A DNA stretch of 64,000 nt. Source: Bacillota bacterium. GTDB lineage: Bacteria > Bacillota > Clostridia > Tissierellales > Sedimentibacteraceae. Shown here piece by piece: positions 24,612 to 33,353 of this stretch. A model generated the notes under the pieces. It was not told the DNA's origin, made no database searches, and saw only the letters and a list, made by a program, of their open reading frames with translations. The stretch spans positions 103,626 through 167,625 of the forward strand of contig JAEXUD010000006.1 in assembly GCA_023453025.1 (NCBI GenBank). The letters run 5' to 3'. Each line of letters opens with the position of its first letter. The stretch's first letter is position 1. Made by a program: the position numbers and the translations under genes.

Positions 24612-26462
24612 ATGAAACTTAAAAATAAAATTACCTTATCCATTTGTATTATTGTAATCATATCATTAGTTATAATGTGCGTATCTATTTATTCAAAATC
24701 AGCATCCATACTAAATGATGAATCTACAAAATTTACAGAAGTACAAATATTAAGGGCTCAAGAAAAAATAGATCTAATGGTTAAAAAAGTTCAGGTTGAA
24801 ACATTGGCATTTTCAAGAGATGAACATGTTCATAAATTTTTTAATAAAACCGAAAGTACTGATGAAACCAATAAATATTTAATAGAAACCATGGAGAAAA
24901 TGAATTTAGATAACGACTATTACAAAGATTTATTCATTGTTGATCGTGATGGCATAATAATTGCTTCCACAATGCCAAATGCTATGTATGTAGACTTGTC
25001 AAGCAGGAAATATATTCAAGACGGGTTTAATTATAATAAAACAGCAACTAGCGATATATTGCTTGCACTGTCTGACGGAACTAATATTGTAAATACGGTT
25101 CATTCTATATATAGTGAAGATGGCAGAGTTTTAGGTTTATTTGGTGTAGCTATAAAAGCTGAAAACTTTGTATATTTTGTAAATGACTATGAAATCGGTG
25201 AATCAGGATATTTTGTTATTATTGATTCTAATGGTTACATACTATCACACAAAGACCCAAGCATGATACAAAAATTAGCATCCGACACCTTAACAGGTTT
25301 TAAAAATATAGATTATAAAAAAGATGCCGTTTATAAGTACTATGATGATGGATATTTATATTCATATAAAAAGATGAACAGCAACAACTGGATATTACTA
25401 ACAATTATGCCTAAGGATGAGCTGATGGCTAAATCTATTAGTTTATTGAGATACGTTGTATTTTATGGAATAATTATTTCAGGCTGTGCGATTTTTATCA
25501 GTATTTTCATGTCAAATAAAATATCATCTCCCATAATCCACATTAACAATTATATAAACAGTGCAAAAAACAGTAATGAGATTTTTGAAAGTGCCATTGA
25601 TAAAACAATTGTAAATGTAAAGGGAGTTTCAAATTTAGATACATATGAAAATTACGACAATTTTGATTCTTTTATTAATACCATAAAAAATAAAGTAGAT
25701 AAGGATTTAAACTTTTTTGAAAAGGATGCAGAATTTCTCATTAAGAAATCGGAATTTCTTAAAAATTCTTTAGAAATGAAAACATACTTAACTTCTAAAT
25801 TTCTATCCACCCTGTCACATGACATAAGAACATCACTAACATTAATTAAAGGATATGCAAAGGGATTATTGTCAGGAGTAATAGTTGAAGAGGATGCAAA
25901 AACAAGGTTTCTGCAAGAAATATACAACAGTGCAGAAACTTTAGAGAAAATTTCATATGATGTTTTAGATTCTACATATGAAGCTCAATATATTCAGCAA
26001 TTAAGGCTGGAATGTATTAACGCCAATGAATTCTGCAAATATTTGTTTGATTCTGCAAAAGATTATATAGAAAATTCTGATAGAATTTTCAGCGGTGAAT
26101 TCAACTGTGATGATTGCATATTGGATATTGATAAAGTTAAAATCATTAGAGTATGGCAAAATCTTGTAAGCAATGCAGTAAAATACAGTGATAAATATAC
26201 AACTATTAAAGTGACTATAAATAGTGAAGACAATAAAGTTTTATTTAAGATTAAAGATAATGGTGTCGGAATAAAGGAAAACGATAAGGATTATATTTTT
26301 GATATGTTTTATAAATCAAACTTATCTGAACCAAATAGTTACGGTCTTGGACTATATGTATCTAAGCTGATTTTAGAATCTCATAATTCAACTTTACAAT
26401 TTGAATCTACTCTAAACAAAGGAAGCACCTTTTGGTTTTACATTAACAAATTCATAGCATAA
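24612..26462 (+). CDS. Cache-domain sensor histidine kinase
   Basis: 616 residues. A transmembrane helix lies at 8-28, followed by an extracellular double-Cache sensor (about 40-270, with YVDLSSRKYIQDG and DSNGYILSHKDPS). The second helix is at about 280-300, then a HAMP-like linker. The HisKA phosphoacceptor is H403 in LSHDIRTSLTLIKG. The HATPase_c domain shows an N box (NLVSNAVKYSD), DNGVGIKEND and YGLGLYVSKLI. Cache domains commonly bind small metabolites such as amino acids or carboxylates. The convergent OmpR-type regulator at 26488 is the likely partner. It has a good ATG with TGAGGTAAG upstream. Confidence 0.9.
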   Translation: MKLKNKITLSICIIVIISLVIMCVSIYSKSASILNDESTKFTEVQILRAQEKIDLMVKKVQVETLAFSRDEHVHKFFNKTESTDETNKYLIETMEKMNLDNDYYKDLFIVDRDGIIIASTMPNAMYVDLSSRKYIQDGFNYNKTATSDILLALSDGTNIVNTVHSIYSEDGRVLGLFGVAIKAENFVYFVNDYEIGESGYFVIIDSNGYILSHKDPSMIQKLASDTLTGFKNIDYKKDAVYKYYDDGYLYSYKKMNSNNWILLTIMPKDELMAKSISLLRYVVFYGIIISGCAIFISIFMSNKISSPIIHINNYINSAKNSNEIFESAIDKTIVNVKGVSNLDTYENYDNFDSFINTIKNKVDKDLNFFEKDAEFLIKKSEFLKNSLEMKTYLTSKFLSTLSHDIRTSLTLIKGYAKGLLSGVIVEEDAKTRFLQEIYNSAETLEKISYDVLDSTYEAQYIQQLRLECINANEFCKYLFDSAKDYIENSDRIFSGEFNCDDCILDIDKVKIIRVWQNLVSNAVKYSDKYTTIKVTINSEDNKVLFKIKDNGVGIKENDKDYIFDMFYKSNLSEPNSYGLGLYVSKLILESHNSTLQFESTLNKGSTFWFYINKFIA

Positions 26463-26493
26463 ATAAATGGCAGGTAAAGCCTGCCATTTATTT
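26461..26493. terminator. Bidirectional terminator between kinase and regulator genes
   Basis: AAATAAATGGCAGG (26461-26474) pairs perfectly with CCTGCCATTTATTT (26480-26493) around TAAAG. It overlaps the stop codons of both convergent genes and gives A/T runs on each side. Confidence 0.85.
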
Positions 26494-27195
26494 ATACTTA
26501 AATTCAGCTTCAAACATATAGCCAACTCCGCGAATTGACTTTATGTACTTTTCTCCATTTCCTATATCTTCAAGCTTCATCCGTATTCTTTTTATATAGG
26601 TATTAACTATATTTTCATCGTATAAATCACTTTGCCATACATCATTTAATATTTTTTGTCTTGATATAGCATTAAATGCATTATCAATTAAATATACAAG
26701 CAGCCTGAATTCTGTATTTGAAAAATTTATCTCATTTTTACCCTTAGTAACCTTATATGCATTGCGAAAAATTTTTATATCATCAAATTCTATTGGTGTT
26801 TCAATAGTTCTGGATGCATTGAAACGCTCAACTCTGCTAATATGTGCTTTAATCCTGGCTAACAACTCTAATGGATCGAAAGGTTTAACTACATAATCAT
26901 CTGCTCCAACCCCTAAAGCTTTTATTTTATCAAAAGATGTTGCATTTGCGCTCAGCATAATTACAGGAACATTAGCATTTTCCCGTATCCTCTTGCAAAC
27001 TTCTATTCCATCGATGTCATCCATATTTATATCCAACACAACTAAATCTATAGATTCATCAAGAAATGCCAGTGCATCTCTTCCATTATATGCACAAACA
27101 GTTTTGTACTCATATAATTTCATATACTCAACAAGCATTTTTACAACCCTTTTGTCGTCATCAACAATAAGTATTTTTTTTGAAGGATTCAACAC
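26488..27195 (-). CDS. OmpR/PhoB-type response regulator
   Basis: 235 residues. The receiver domain has acidic residues D12-D14, phosphoacceptor D55 (VVLDINMDD) and Lys in VVKPF near 105. The winged-helix C-terminus includes SNTEFRLLVYLIDN and VNTYIKRIRMKLED...SIRGVGYMFE. It probably receives phosphate from the convergent kinase, an unusual tail-to-tail arrangement for a cognate pair. GAGGTGATG overlaps the start region. The short 27196-27393 interval downstream of its promoter side has no recognised gene. Confidence 0.92.
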   Translation of the reverse strand: MLNPSKKILIVDDDKRVVKMLVEYMKLYEYKTVCAYNGRDALAFLDESIDLVVLDINMDDIDGIEVCKRIRENANVPVIMLSANATSFDKIKALGVGADDYVVKPFDPLELLARIKAHISRVERFNASRTIETPIEFDDIKIFRNAYKVTKGKNEINFSNTEFRLLVYLIDNAFNAISRQKILNDVWQSDLYDENIVNTYIKRIRMKLEDIGNGEKYIKSIRGVGYMFEAEFKYK

Positions 27196-27393
27196 ATCAC
27201 CTCATTATAACAACTTTATAACATTATAATGTAATCAATCAAGCAGAGTTTTGGCATGGGGAAGTCAATTGTTGAAAAGGTGCTAAAAAAAGACAAATGA
27301 AGTTATGCCCCAAATATTGATGCTAGATCTGATTAAAATATTTACTTTGTTTTTGCGGAAGATATAATTGTACAAAGTGTTTGCAAATAAAAA

Positions 27394-27693
27394 TTAACCA
27401 ATGCAGGGTTCTTCATATTTGAAGCTCTCATAATACAAAGTTTCAGGAGCAATATCAATGTCACCGTTGTTCCACGCGACAGTGCCACCTTCTATATATG
27501 CATTATTAAATATTTCTTTATTTATCAGTGTCTTATATACAGGATACTGTAACAACCCATAAGCGTCAAATATTCGCTTTTCACCTGTGGAAAATTTTAA
27601 AAGCAAACAGTAATCAGGCAGAGTTTTTACTGATTGTACCTTTATTATATCTGCAGGTTCCCCCGCATAAGCGATACCATTTATTATATACAT
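27394..27693 (-). CDS. DUF2442 domain protein
   Basis: 99 residues. The motifs LLLKFSTGEKRIFDAYGLL and NNAYIEGGTVAWNNGDIDIAPETLYYES are typical of DUF2442, a small beta-rich family often encoded beside DUF4160 genes in toxin-antitoxin-like pairs. No partner gene is present here. The ATG at 27693 is preceded by GGAGGCATGTAATGT. Its N-terminal half is duplicated as a dead fragment at 4638-4795. Confidence 0.8.
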   Translation of the reverse strand: MYIINGIAYAGEPADIIKVQSVKTLPDYCLLLKFSTGEKRIFDAYGLLQYPVYKTLINKEIFNNAYIEGGTVAWNNGDIDIAPETLYYESFKYEEPCIG

Positions 27694-28075
27694 TACATGC
27701 CTCCTATTTTAATGGTTCTATCTTTTCAAAAGGTAATCATTGAGTTTTCTCCTGTTATATCATATTTTGATTTCAGTTTTCCTTAAATTTTTTATTTAGT
27801 ATTTTTGCTAATCATGAATTATCTGTTGAATATATTATATGACGTTTTTTTAAAAAAATCAACAAAGGAAGGCACAAAAATCTTGCTTGATTATCTAAAA
27901 ATGTTCGCTCGTGGTTCCACACGTGCAAAAAGTTACATTTTAACTGACATTTTCCTGATATTATCGTCTAAATAAGTGGGAGCACATAAATCGAAAAACA
28001 TTATACTATACGAAGGCTTAATTGGAAGGCGATATTTCAAAATATTATATAATATAATAAGCATGTAAAAGGGGC
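27694..28075. repeat. Duplicated block: DUF2442 leader to agr upstream region
   Basis: Continues the homology with 4795-5116: leader AATGGTTCTATCTT, TTGAATATATTATATGACGT, the block B word CCACACGTGCAAAAAG, then the agrA upstream sequence (27942-28070). Unlike 4982-5116 it is followed not by agrA but by repeat C. No gene seen. Confidence 0.65.
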
Positions 28076-28085
28076 GTGTTAATAA

Positions 28086-28372
28086 GTGAATATTAATACT
28101 CTGAAGGTGCATAATTATCGAAAATTTTTTGGCTTAGGTCTTTTAATAAAAACCTGTATATTTCAATTAAAAACCTTCGCCCAAAATAAACTTTTCAAGG
28201 TTTTGGAAAGATAAAGCAGAAAATGTCGCATACTACGTAAAACATTTTTGCATAAATATGTTCACCATATATCTCTTGCTACCGCACACAAGAAACCTCC
28301 TTTGTTTTGATGTACAACCCATAGTATGCAGCAATGAAGGTTTTGCTACAAAAACTAAAGAAGATGGGTTGA
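28086..28372. repeat. 290-bp repeat C, copy 2
   Basis: Second copy of 21713-22012. It is followed at 28390-28445 by the GCTTGACTTTGCAGAATGATA word of block B, the same order as in the first copy (22012-22045), so the two travel together. Confidence 0.7.
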
Positions 28373-28477
28373 ATTCAACTTACCATTGATGGATCATATG
28401 CTTGACTTTGCAGAATGATACAACATAAACCCGGTGAATTGACAGGCGCATGGTTGACTATCTGACCACCCCTTTTT

Positions 28478-29071
28478 TTAGCGCTCGCCATTTTCCCTGC
28501 CGACTAAGCCATATAAAAACAGTTTTATTATTCCGAGCTTATAATCATCACCGGTGCCGATATAATTTGGCTGCTGTGTGATATAGGATGAAGCTGTCAT
28601 AAATGACAAAATTGCATCATCCGGTATGTCCATGTTGATATAGCCTTCACTTTTTCCTTTTTGAATGAATTTTGTGAAAATTGCTTTTATTTTTAAATTT
28701 GCCGATTCTGTGTATATATCTTTTAAAGCTTTATCCTGCCAGGCATCGGAACTGAAGGATGTCTTGCCTAAATTTGTAATGGCATCATATTTTTTTGTTA
28801 TTATCAGCTTTAATTTTTCTTCAAAAGGAATGTCACTTTCTAAAATTTCATCATATTCATTTACCAGGCTGTTAATATAAGAAATAAGAACCTCTTTTGC
28901 AAGAGAGGTTTTGTCACCAAAATAATTATATATGGAAACCTGAGACACATTTGCCCTGGCAGCTATTTCACTTATTGAAACATCTGTTATTCCTCGTTTT
29001 ATAAACAATTCACGAGCAGTACTTATAATTGCTTCTTTTTTTATTTTAGTTCTTTTTTCATAGCCGTTCAT
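28478..29071 (-). CDS. TetR-family transcriptional repressor
   Basis: 197 residues from ATG 29071 (AAGGTGATT upstream at good spacing; an ATG 15 nt earlier lacks one). The N-terminal HTH is clear (ISTARELFIKRGITDVSISEIAARANVSQVSIYNYFGDK). The C-terminal ligand domain is not assignable. It is divergent from the phosphotransferase-like gene. A perfect 15-bp inverted repeat in the intergenic region overlaps the promoter zone and is the likely operator. Confidence 0.9.
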   Translation of the reverse strand: MNGYEKRTKIKKEAIISTARELFIKRGITDVSISEIAARANVSQVSIYNYFGDKTSLAKEVLISYINSLVNEYDEILESDIPFEEKLKLIITKKYDAITNLGKTSFSSDAWQDKALKDIYTESANLKIKAIFTKFIQKGKSEGYINMDIPDDAILSFMTASSYITQQPNYIGTGDDYKLGIIKLFLYGLVGRENGER

Positions 29072-29113
29072 TCTAATCACCTTCATTCACTTTATATATA
29101 TGTATTATATCAA

Positions 29114-29179
29114 AGTTTTGAAATAATTCAATAATTATTTCAAAACTATATTGACATTATTGTGGCTATACTATATTAT
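29114..29179 (+). promoter_or_regulatory. TetR operator and promoter of the phosphotransferase gene
   Basis: AGTTTTGAAATAATT (29114-29128) is perfectly inverted at 29133-29147 with a 4-bp spacer. Immediately after it comes TTGACA (29151-29156), 17 bp, and TATTAT (29174-29179). A further half-site, ATTTCAAAACTTT, lies near 29197. The placement next to the -35 fits repression by the divergently encoded TetR protein. Confidence 0.75.
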
Positions 29180-29222
29180 GAAATAAAGCAATTCGGATTT
29201 CAAAACTTTAGGAGGCAAAATA

Positions 29223-31847
29223 ATGAAGAAGTATGTCTTAAAATTTAATGAAATTAATAAGTCAATGCTGATGGATGCAGGCGGTAAGGGTGTTAATCTT
29301 GGCGAGCTGGCAAAAATAGATAACATAAATATACCTGATGGCTTTTGTGTTACAACAAAGGCATATCAGAAAACCATTGAAGACAACGGTGAACTGGAAA
29401 AATTATTTGCTGAATTATCAGAGCTGATGCCGGAAGACAGAGAGAAAATATCTTCTGTAAGCAAGCAGATGAGAGAGGTTATTGAAAATATTAAAATAGA
29501 CAGTGATATTGAAAATGAAATATTGGATGAACTATTTTATTATGACAAAGAGCAACCTTTTGCAGTCAGGTCAAGCGCAACTGCCGAGGATTTGCCAACC
29601 GCTTCATTTGCAGGTCAGCAGGACACCTATCTTAACATTAAGGGCATGCATAAAATTATCAGATATGTAGTGAAATGCTGGGCATCACTTTTCACCGACC
29701 GTGCCGTAACATACAGAATAAAAAACAAATTTGACCATAAAAAGGTCCTGCTTTCTGTAGTTGTACAAAAAATGGTTATGTCGGAAGCGTCCGGAACAAT
29801 GTTTACGGCAGACCCTATGACATCTGACAGAAAAACACTTTCAATTGATGCAGGCTTTGGGCTTGGAGAGGCATTAGTCTCGGGGATTGTAAATCCAGAC
29901 ATATACAAGGTGAAATCCGGAAGCATAGCAGAAAAAAATATAGGAACAAAGAAAATAGAAATTAAGCCTGCAGCTGCCGGAGAAACAGAGGAATTAAGTA
30001 TAGATGATGAAAGAAAAAGCATGCAGGTGCTTTCGGACAATCAGATACTGAAGCTGGCAGAAACAGGCAGAAGGATAGAAGCTTATTTCAACAGCCCTCA
30101 GGATATAGAGTGGTGCTTATATAATAATGAATTTTATATAGTCCAAAGCAGAGGCATAACCACGCTGTTTCCGATTCCGGACTGTAAAGGAAAGGAAGCT
30201 CCCAGGGTGTATATGTCAATCGGTCACACCCAGATGATGACCGATATAATAAGACCCTTAGGCATGTCATTCTTTGAAATGATTTCAGAATCGACCATGG
30301 ACAGAGCAGGCGGGAGAATATATGCGGATATAACTCACGATTTATCATCATATGCAGGCAAAAAAAGGCTTGTAATGGCGACCGGCAAACAGGACCCGCT
30401 GATACAGAGCGCGCTTAATAATTTAATTAAGGATAAAGATTTTATGAAATCCCTGCCCAAGGGTGAAAGAAACATCAAGGGCGGAATATTTACCTTTAAG
30501 TCCTTGCTGGAGACATTTAATGTAAACAGGAAAAATAATCCTGATATCATAGAAAATTTATTGGAAAAATTTGAAAAGGGAATTAAGGAAACAGATGATC
30601 TGTTGTCTCAATTATCAGGTATTGATGCCCTTGAGTTTATTCAGAAGGATAAGGAAAAACTTCTGTCCATGGCGTATGACCCCACAATGCTCGGAGCAAT
30701 CATAGCAGGAATAATGGTAAGTGATACTATAAATAAAAGTGTAGAAAAATGGACCGGTGAAAAAAGTGTTGTGGATATTCTGTCTAAATCGGCGGAGCAT
30801 AATGTTACTACGGAAATGGGACTTGCGCTGTGTGATTTGTCGGATGTTGTGCGAAAATATCCGGATATAATAAATTATATATCTGCTAATCCAAGCGACG
30901 ATACATTTTTTAAAGATATAAAGGGATTGCAGGGCGGTGATGAGGCTGCTGAAGCATTCGGGTTATTTCTTGATAAATACGGTATGAGATGTCCCGGTGA
31001 GATAGATATAACAAAGGACCGCTGGAATGAAAAGCCTGCTCAGCTCATACCCTTGATATTAAACAATATCAATGTTTTAAAAAGCAAGGAGCAGCAAAAC
31101 AGATTTGAAGCAGGGAAATTAACGGCAAAAGCAAAAGAAAATGAAATAATAAGGCATTTGGAGAGCATGCCCGGCGGCAATAAAAAAGCTAAGAAGCTGA
31201 AGAAGAATATCAGCATACTAAGAAATTTCATAGGATGCAGGGAATATCCAAAATACTATATTGTAAGAAGATATGAGACTTACAAAAAAGCATTAAAAAA
31301 GACAGCCGACGCTCTTGCTGCAAAGGGTGTAATCAAAGAAGCAGAAGATATATATTATATGTATTTTGATGAACTGAAAAAAGCCGCAGCTGAAAGCAAA
31401 TTTGATTATTCTGTTATAGAAAAAAGGAAAAATGAATATACGCATTTTGAAAAACTGACACCTCCGAGAATAATAACGTCAGACGGATATGTACCGTCCA
31501 TAAAAATGTCCTCAGCAAATATGCCGGAAGGAGCATTATCCGGAATTCCGGTTTCATCAGGTATTGTGGAAGGAAGAGCAAGAGTGATTTTGTCCATGAA
31601 TGATGCCAAGGTAGAAAAAGACGATATTTTAGTTACACAATTTACCGACCCAAGCTGGACTCCGTTATTTGTTACCATAAAGGGATTAATAACCGAAGTA
31701 GGCGGTTTCACAACACATGGAGCGGTCATAACGAGGGAATACGGGCTCCCCGGAGTTGTCGGCATTGAAAATGCCACAAAAATAATCAAGGACGGACAGA
31801 GAATAAGGCTGAACGGAACTGAAGGATATGTGGAAATATTAGAATAA
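29223..31847 (+). CDS. PEP synthase-like / rifampicin phosphotransferase-like enzyme
   Basis: 874 residues. The N-terminal ATP-grasp PPDK_N domain (GGKGVNLGEL; FAVRSSATAEDLPTASFAGQ) spans about 1-320, followed by a long helical middle part. The swivelling phospho-His domain is at the C-terminus with H832 in TTHGAVITREYG. This ATP-middle-His order and length match rifampicin phosphotransferase (Rph, about 865 residues) rather than PEP synthase, which ends in a PEP-binding TIM barrel. The reaction would use ATP to phosphorylate a small molecule. Regulation by the divergent TetR fits a resistance or detoxification enzyme; the true substrate is unknown. AGGAGGC precedes the ATG. Confidence 0.85.
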   Translation: MKKYVLKFNEINKSMLMDAGGKGVNLGELAKIDNINIPDGFCVTTKAYQKTIEDNGELEKLFAELSELMPEDREKISSVSKQMREVIENIKIDSDIENEILDELFYYDKEQPFAVRSSATAEDLPTASFAGQQDTYLNIKGMHKIIRYVVKCWASLFTDRAVTYRIKNKFDHKKVLLSVVVQKMVMSEASGTMFTADPMTSDRKTLSIDAGFGLGEALVSGIVNPDIYKVKSGSIAEKNIGTKKIEIKPAAAGETEELSIDDERKSMQVLSDNQILKLAETGRRIEAYFNSPQDIEWCLYNNEFYIVQSRGITTLFPIPDCKGKEAPRVYMSIGHTQMMTDIIRPLGMSFFEMISESTMDRAGGRIYADITHDLSSYAGKKRLVMATGKQDPLIQSALNNLIKDKDFMKSLPKGERNIKGGIFTFKSLLETFNVNRKNNPDIIENLLEKFEKGIKETDDLLSQLSGIDALEFIQKDKEKLLSMAYDPTMLGAIIAGIMVSDTINKSVEKWTGEKSVVDILSKSAEHNVTTEMGLALCDLSDVVRKYPDIINYISANPSDDTFFKDIKGLQGGDEAAEAFGLFLDKYGMRCPGEIDITKDRWNEKPAQLIPLILNNINVLKSKEQQNRFEAGKLTAKAKENEIIRHLESMPGGNKKAKKLKKNISILRNFIGCREYPKYYIVRRYETYKKALKKTADALAAKGVIKEAEDIYYMYFDELKKAAAESKFDYSVIEKRKNEYTHFEKLTPPRIITSDGYVPSIKMSSANMPEGALSGIPVSSGIVEGRARVILSMNDAKVEKDDILVTQFTDPSWTPLFVTIKGLITEVGGFTTHGAVITREYGLPGVVGIENATKIIKDGQRIRLNGTEGYVEILE

Positions 31848-31857
31848 TAATATCAAG

Positions 31858-31892
31858 AATAAAAGTCATGCCGTGACTTTTATTTTTTTAAA
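31858..31892 (+). terminator. Terminator of the phosphotransferase-like gene
   Basis: AATAAAAGTCA (31858-31868) pairs with TGACTTTTATT (31874-31884), followed by TTTTTAA. Confidence 0.8.
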
Positions 31893-31963
31893 ATAAAATT
31901 ATTAATACTTTAAGGAAAATATGGTAAAATATTATTAAATTTTATAAAGATAGGAGTGATTGT

Positions 31964-33352
31964 GTGTTAAACAAGCAAATAATCGAAGATACATTAAATG
32001 CCGCCCTGTCAACAGGAGGAGATTTTGCTGAAATCTACGTTGAAGACAGAACAAACAACGGGATTGTTATGATTGGCGGCAAGGTTGAGAGCACCATGTC
32101 CGGAAGAGATTACGGTGTCGGTGTAAGAATATTCAAGGGCTTTAACAGCGTTTATGCATATACAAACAAGTCTGACCGTGATACCTTGATAGAAACAGCC
32201 AGAAAGGCTGCGGCAGCTATTGAAGGAAAGCAATCAACCGAGGCATTGAATCTTGAAAAAACAGATGTTAAAAATATCAACACAATATTAATCAACCCGG
32301 ATACCATTGAAAAAACAAAAAAGGTTCAGCTTATGAAGAAGGCATACGACACAGCCTTCAATTACAGCGACTTAATTACCCAGGTTACCGTAAACTACAC
32401 GGATTACACTCAGAATATCATGGTAGCAAATACGGAAGGCTTGTGGAGAGAGGATACCAGAGTGCGCAGCCGTCTGGGCATTTCATCGGTTGCATCTAAA
32501 AACGGGGAAATGCAGTCCGGATTCTTCGGACCCGGTGCAAGCAAGGGTTATGAGTTTTTCGAAAATCTTGATGTTGATTTTTATGCAAAGGAAGCATCCA
32601 GGATTGCAGTTACAATGGTAAATGCAAAATACAGCCCGAGCGGCAAGATGCCTGTTATCATCGATAACGGATTTGGCGGAGTAATATTCCACGAAGCTTG
32701 CGGTCATGGTCTGGAGGCTACTTCAGTGGCAAAAGGTCTTTCGGTTTTCTCGGGGAAAATCGGTCAACAAATAGCGTCTCCGCTTGTAACTGCCATAGAT
32801 GACGGCTCTATACCGGGAGAATGGGGTTCATTCAATATTGATGACGAAGGAACTAAGTCCCAGAGAAATGTTCTTATTGAAAACGGCATACTTAAGGGCT
32901 ACATGATTGACAGGTTAAATGCCAGAAGAATGAATATGGACATAACCGGTTCCTCAAGACGACAGTCATATAGATTTGCACCGACATCACGTATGTCAAA
33001 TACATTCATAGATAACGGGAAGTCATCGCCGGAAGAAATTATTGCGAATACCGAAAGAGGTATTTATGCAAAGCATATGGGCGGAGGTTCTGTGAATCCA
33101 AGCACAGGAGAGTTTAATTTTGCCGTAATGGAAGGCTACATAATTGAAAACGGAAAAATAAAGGAACCTGTCAGGGGAGCGACGCTGATAGGAAAAGGAA
33201 CGGAAATATTAAATAAAATTGATATGGTCGGAAACAATTTAATGCAAAGTCAGGGCATGTGCGGCTCGGTAAGCGGCAGCATTCCGGCAAATGTCGGTCA
33301 GCCTATGCTCAGAGTATCAGAAATTACTGCAGGCGGAAGGGAAGGTGAATAG
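31964..33352 (+). CDS. tldD: TldD metalloprotease
   Basis: 462 residues starting with GTG (TAGGAGTGAT upstream). The TldD zinc motif HEACGHGLEA is present near residues 244-253, together with the family motifs NRGIY-like ERGIYAKHMGGGSVNPSTGEFNF and QSQGMCGSVSGSIPANVGQP near the C-terminus. TldD forms a heterodimer with TldE, which trims unfolded leader peptides, for example in microcin or peptide maturation. The tldE gene follows 1 nt downstream, confirming the pair. Confidence 0.95.
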   Translation: MLNKQIIEDTLNAALSTGGDFAEIYVEDRTNNGIVMIGGKVESTMSGRDYGVGVRIFKGFNSVYAYTNKSDRDTLIETARKAAAAIEGKQSTEALNLEKTDVKNINTILINPDTIEKTKKVQLMKKAYDTAFNYSDLITQVTVNYTDYTQNIMVANTEGLWREDTRVRSRLGISSVASKNGEMQSGFFGPGASKGYEFFENLDVDFYAKEASRIAVTMVNAKYSPSGKMPVIIDNGFGGVIFHEACGHGLEATSVAKGLSVFSGKIGQQIASPLVTAIDDGSIPGEWGSFNIDDEGTKSQRNVLIENGILKGYMIDRLNARRMNMDITGSSRRQSYRFAPTSRMSNTFIDNGKSSPEEIIANTERGIYAKHMGGGSVNPSTGEFNFAVMEGYIIENGKIKEPVRGATLIGKGTEILNKIDMVGNNLMQSQGMCGSVSGSIPANVGQPMLRVSEITAGGREGE

Positions 33353-33353
33353 C

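Noticed and set aside
4638..28445. Intergenic repeats as an IS element or integron
   Set aside because: No transposase, integrase, attC-like sites or target-site duplications were found; the repeats are fragments of local genes plus non-coding blocks.
29223..31847. Phosphoenolpyruvate synthase
   Set aside because: The phospho-His domain is at the extreme C-terminus and the PEP-binding TIM barrel is absent, so the Rph-like assignment fits better.
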